NCBI GenBank assembly: GCA_023386455.1
Contig: JAEWJO010000273.1
Span: 1-9,348, forward strand
From: Pseudomonadota bacterium
GTDB taxonomy: Bacteria > Myxococcota_A > Polyangia > Haliangiales > Haliangiaceae
Direction of reading: 5' to 3'
DNA: 9,348 nucleotides
Under the pieces are notes generated by a model. That model saw only the letters and a list, made by a program, of their open reading frames with translations. It was not told the DNA's origin and did no database searches. This document shows, one piece after another, positions 7,573 to 9,348 of the stretch (position 1 is its first letter; each line of letters starts with the position of its first letter). The position numbers and the translations under genes are program-made.

Positions 7573-7815
7573 ATGGCCGACGATCTGTTGCCGAAACCGG
7601 AACCGAAAGAAGTCGACGAGAAGCTGGCGCTTCAGCTGAAGCACCTGGCGGAGGACAGCGTCCTCAAGGGCAAGCCGTACGGCGACGAGAAGTGCGGCAA
7701 CTGCCTCTACTACCTCGATAGCGACGCCGACATCGCCTACTGCTGGCATCCCAAGCTCCGCATCCTCGTCGGAGATCAGTGGTGGTGCCAGTGGTGGGAG
7801 AAGACCGAGGATTGA
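7573..7815 (+). CDS. Small four-cysteine HiPIP-like iron-sulfur protein without signal peptide
   Basis: An 80-residue protein with cysteines at 41, 44, 57 and 72 (C-x2-C-x12-C-x14-C). The pattern CGNCLYY, CWHPKL and WWCQWWE resembles the cluster-binding half of high-potential iron-sulfur proteins, where CxxC is followed by a Cys near an (F/H)PGK-like turn and a final Cys beside tryptophans. A 4Fe-4S cluster and an electron-transfer role are therefore plausible. Unlike classical HiPIPs there is no Tat leader; the N-terminus is charged (MADDLLPKPEPKEVDEK), so it should stay in the cytoplasm. Five tryptophans occur in the last 23 residues. The stop overlaps the likely TTG start of the next gene by four bases (TTGA). 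Family assignment rests on cysteine spacing and flanking residues; a zinc-binding site is an alternative. Confidence 0.7.
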   Translation: MADDLLPKPEPKEVDEKLALQLKHLAEDSVLKGKPYGDEKCGNCLYYLDSDADIAYCWHPKLRILVGDQWWCQWWEKTED

Positions 7816-8543
7816 GGCAGGAAGACAAAGAGGTCGACGGCCCGGATATCGAGCACGCTGAAGAGCGCAAGCGCGAGAGCGAGCTGGTCGAGGAGGACGA
7901 CGAGGAGCTCTACGACCTCGACGGCCAGAACGAGTACGAGCGCGATCACGGTCGCAACGGCTCGGTGATCGCCGCGATGAAGAAGATCCTCGCGCGCGAG
8001 CACATCGTCATCAACGATCTGGCGCTCGACCGCCGCGAGCTGACCGCGCTCGAGGCGCTGCAGACCGCGACGCGCGGCCGCGACGGCAAGCTCGACACGT
8101 TCGTCTACGCCGAGGATCGACGCACGCTGCTCGAGCAGTCGCTCGCGGTGCTGCAGCCCGACGTCCAGACGCTCGCCGAGCTCGGCACGCCGTACGAGGA
8201 CCTGATGAAGCAGGTCTCCGAGCTGCGCGAGTCCTTGAACGACCTCGAGGACGCGCAGGAGACCGCCGACCGTCGCGTCGACGAGGAGAAGGGCGAGGAC
8301 GCCGACACCGACGACAAGCCCGAGGACGACGACACCTCGCTCGACGGCCCCGAGCGCAAGCTGAAGAAGCCCGAGTCGACGCTCGCCGGCCCCGAGCGCA
8401 AGGACGAGCCCAGGCCGCCGTCGTCGCTGACCGGCCCCGAGCGCAAGGCCGACAAGAAGCCACCGACGACGCTCGGCGACGCAGCCGAGATCGCCGACGC
8501 GCAGAAGCAACTCCCCGCCTGGAAGCGACCTGCCGGTGGCTGA
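7812..8543 (+). CDS. Acidic protein of unknown function with C-terminal GPERK repeats
   Basis: Not recognised. From the TTG at 7812 it is 243 residues. A very acidic N-terminal third (rich in EE, ED and DD) leads to a helical middle with Leu, Ala and charged residues (about 50-120) and a coiled-coil-like stretch (about 129-160). An Asp/Glu-rich linker is followed by three repeats of about 15 residues centred on GPERK (179-183, 193-197, 208-212), plus the start of a fourth unit lacking GPERK. There is no signal peptide, membrane segment or cysteine. The TTG overlaps the previous stop as TTGA, and GGGAG at 7796-7800 lies 11 bases upstream. A GTG at 7779 is possible, but its extra residues would only shadow the HiPIP-like tail. 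The downstream ATPase gene begins inside its last codons. The tight packing suggests a shared process with both neighbours, perhaps as adaptor or scaffold; this is inference. Confidence 0.75.
   Translation: MRQEDKEVDGPDIEHAEERKRESELVEEDDEELYDLDGQNEYERDHGRNGSVIAAMKKILAREHIVINDLALDRRELTALEALQTATRGRDGKLDTFVYAEDRRTLLEQSLAVLQPDVQTLAELGTPYEDLMKQVSELRESLNDLEDAQETADRRVDEEKGEDADTDDKPEDDDTSLDGPERKLKKPESTLAGPERKDEPRPPSSLTGPERKADKKPPTTLGDAAEIADAQKQLPAWKRPAGG
8334..8477 (+). repeat. In-frame tandem repeat coding (S/T)(S/T)L-x-GPERK units
   Basis: Units start at 8334 (42 bases), 8376 (45 bases) and 8421 (45 bases), with a partial unit from 8466. Each begins with two Ser/Thr residues and Leu, then one variable residue, GPERK and a Lys/Pro-rich spacer. 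The ggccccgagcgcaag core is identical at DNA level in all three full units while the spacers differ. This suggests recent duplication or strong constraint on the core. Confidence 0.75.
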
Positions 8544-9348
8544 GCCGAGCTGGATCGATCGCGTCGTCACCGAGGTCCGGCTCCACGCCGAGGCCGCCCT
8601 GCTCCGCCGGCTCAACGCGGGCTCCGGCTTCGCCGACGCGCGGACCGCATCGCAGATCTACCTGCGCGACGAGAGCGCGCTCGGCCGGCTGGCCGGCGGC
8701 ACGCTGCGCCCGCAGGGCACGCACAGGAAGGCCGCGGCCGAGCTCGCGACCGTGATCGCCGCCGCCGCGGCCCATGACACGGCAGGCACGCGGCTCGGCA
8801 CGCTGACGCAGCGGCTCGCCGTCGACCCCGTCTCCGGTGGCCTGCTCGTCACCGCGCTCGCGTACGCGCTCGACCTCGACACGCGCGAGATCGCGCACGC
8901 GCTCGCGCCGCGTCGCAAGCCGGCGCTCTACCTCGAGACGTGCGTCGACATCCTCGGCCTGCCGGCCGTCGAGCTGCTCGCGGCGATCGCGCCCGGCTCG
9001 CCGCTGCGCCGCAACCGGCTGCTCGTCGTCGACGGTGCCGGCCTCGCCGCCGAGGTCGAGCTCCACACCAGTGCGCTCGCGTGGCTGCTCGGCGACGACT
9101 CGCTGCAGCCTCCGCTCGGGATGTGCGACCTCGTGCCGCCCGACGTCTCACCCGGCGTCGTGCTGCCCGCGCAGGTCACCTCGCAGCTCGACGCGCTCGT
9201 GCCGCGCCTGCAGGGTGCCGACCGCATCGCGGTCGTCGTCAAGGGGCCGCGTGGCTCGGGCCGCCGCGGCGCCGCGCACCGGATCGCCCAGGCGCTCGGC
9301 CGGCCGCTGCTCGTCGTCCCGATCCCCGACATGATCACCGCCGAGGGC
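8536..9348 (+). CDS. AAA+-like ATPase, N-terminal 271 residues (3' end outside window)
   Basis: An open frame from GTG 8536 runs to the window edge with no stop. Residues 1-220 are mostly helical and resemble the N-terminal winged-helix-like part of large bacterial AAA+ 'ATP-binding proteins', including those known from contractile injection system loci: an LVTALAYALDLDTREIAHAL stretch at 104-123, then SPLRRNRLLVV (155-165) and LAWLLGDDSL (181-190). An ATPase domain begins at about 230 with IAVVVKGPRGSGRRGAAHRI. Its P-loop is G237-PRGS-G242-R243-R244, with Arg where the catalytic Lys and the Ser/Thr should be, so this domain may not bind ATP normally; a second ATPase domain may follow downstream. 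The start overlaps the previous gene by eight bases, with GGAAG at 8521-8525 ten bases upstream. The family call is by recalled resemblance and the specific role is unknown. Confidence 0.7.
   Translation, partial: MAEPSWIDRVVTEVRLHAEAALLRRLNAGSGFADARTASQIYLRDESALGRLAGGTLRPQGTHRKAAAELATVIAAAAAHDTAGTRLGTLTQRLAVDPVSGGLLVTALAYALDLDTREIAHALAPRRKPALYLETCVDILGLPAVELLAAIAPGSPLRRNRLLVVDGAGLAAEVELHTSALAWLLGDDSLQPPLGMCDLVPPDVSPGVVLPAQVTSQLDALVPRLQGADRIAVVVKGPRGSGRRGAAHRIAQALGRPLLVVPIPDMITAEG

Noticed and set aside
8011..9066. Minus-strand 351-codon open frame opposite the acidic-repeat and ATPase genes
   Set aside because: Its sequence becomes almost pure Arg/Ala/Ser, as expected of an antisense shadow; the plus-strand frames are linked by overlapping starts and stops and carry coherent motifs.

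Overview
The window is very GC-rich, with strong G/C preference at third codon positions, so almost every gene casts long false ORFs on other frames. The gene types (a Lys/Ala/Pro-rich basic tail, a WaaL/Wzy-type polymerase, a PilZ protein, a GT4 glycosyltransferase, a TviB/TviC nucleotide-sugar pair and an AAA+ ATPase) and the short leaders suggest a myxobacterium (Myxococcota) or close relative. This taxonomic guess is inference from style and gene types, not a database match.

Layout. (1) 1-194: 3' end of a gene for a protein with a Lys/Ala/Pro-rich tail. (2) 309-7540: a surface-polysaccharide locus with several strand switches. It holds a membrane polymerase/ligase of the O-antigen ligase superfamily (minus), a NodB-type polysaccharide deacetylase and a PilZ-domain protein (plus), a GT4 glycosyltransferase (minus), then a plus-strand run of a P-loop-like protein resembling a polysaccharide co-polymerase kinase but without a usable Walker A, a TviB-type UDP-HexNAc 6-dehydrogenase and a TviC/WbpP-type 4-epimerase. 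(3) 7573-9348: three tightly packed plus-strand genes: a leaderless four-cysteine protein resembling a high-potential iron-sulfur protein (HiPIP), an unrecognised acidic protein with GPERK repeats, and the 5' part of an AAA+-like ATPase that runs off the window.

How the genes may work together. TviB and TviC would turn UDP-GlcNAc into UDP-GalNAcA by C6 oxidation and C4 epimerisation. The GT4 enzyme would add a sugar to a lipid-linked unit, the Wzy-like protein would polymerise or ligate units on the periplasmic side, and the deacetylase would remove N- or O-acetyl groups. The PilZ protein suggests that cyclic di-GMP controls part of the process, and the degenerate CpsD-like protein may be a non-catalytic regulator. 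The product is most likely an acidic, partly deacetylated exopolysaccharide or capsule.

The least explained part is the HiPIP-like / acidic-repeat / AAA+ run, in which the second and third genes overlap their upstream neighbours by 4 and 8 bases. Other points worth checking are the lost Walker A in the CpsD-like protein, the degenerate Walker A in the AAA+-like protein, the cysteine-bearing periplasmic loop of the polymerase, and an AT-rich dyad that includes the PilZ start codon.
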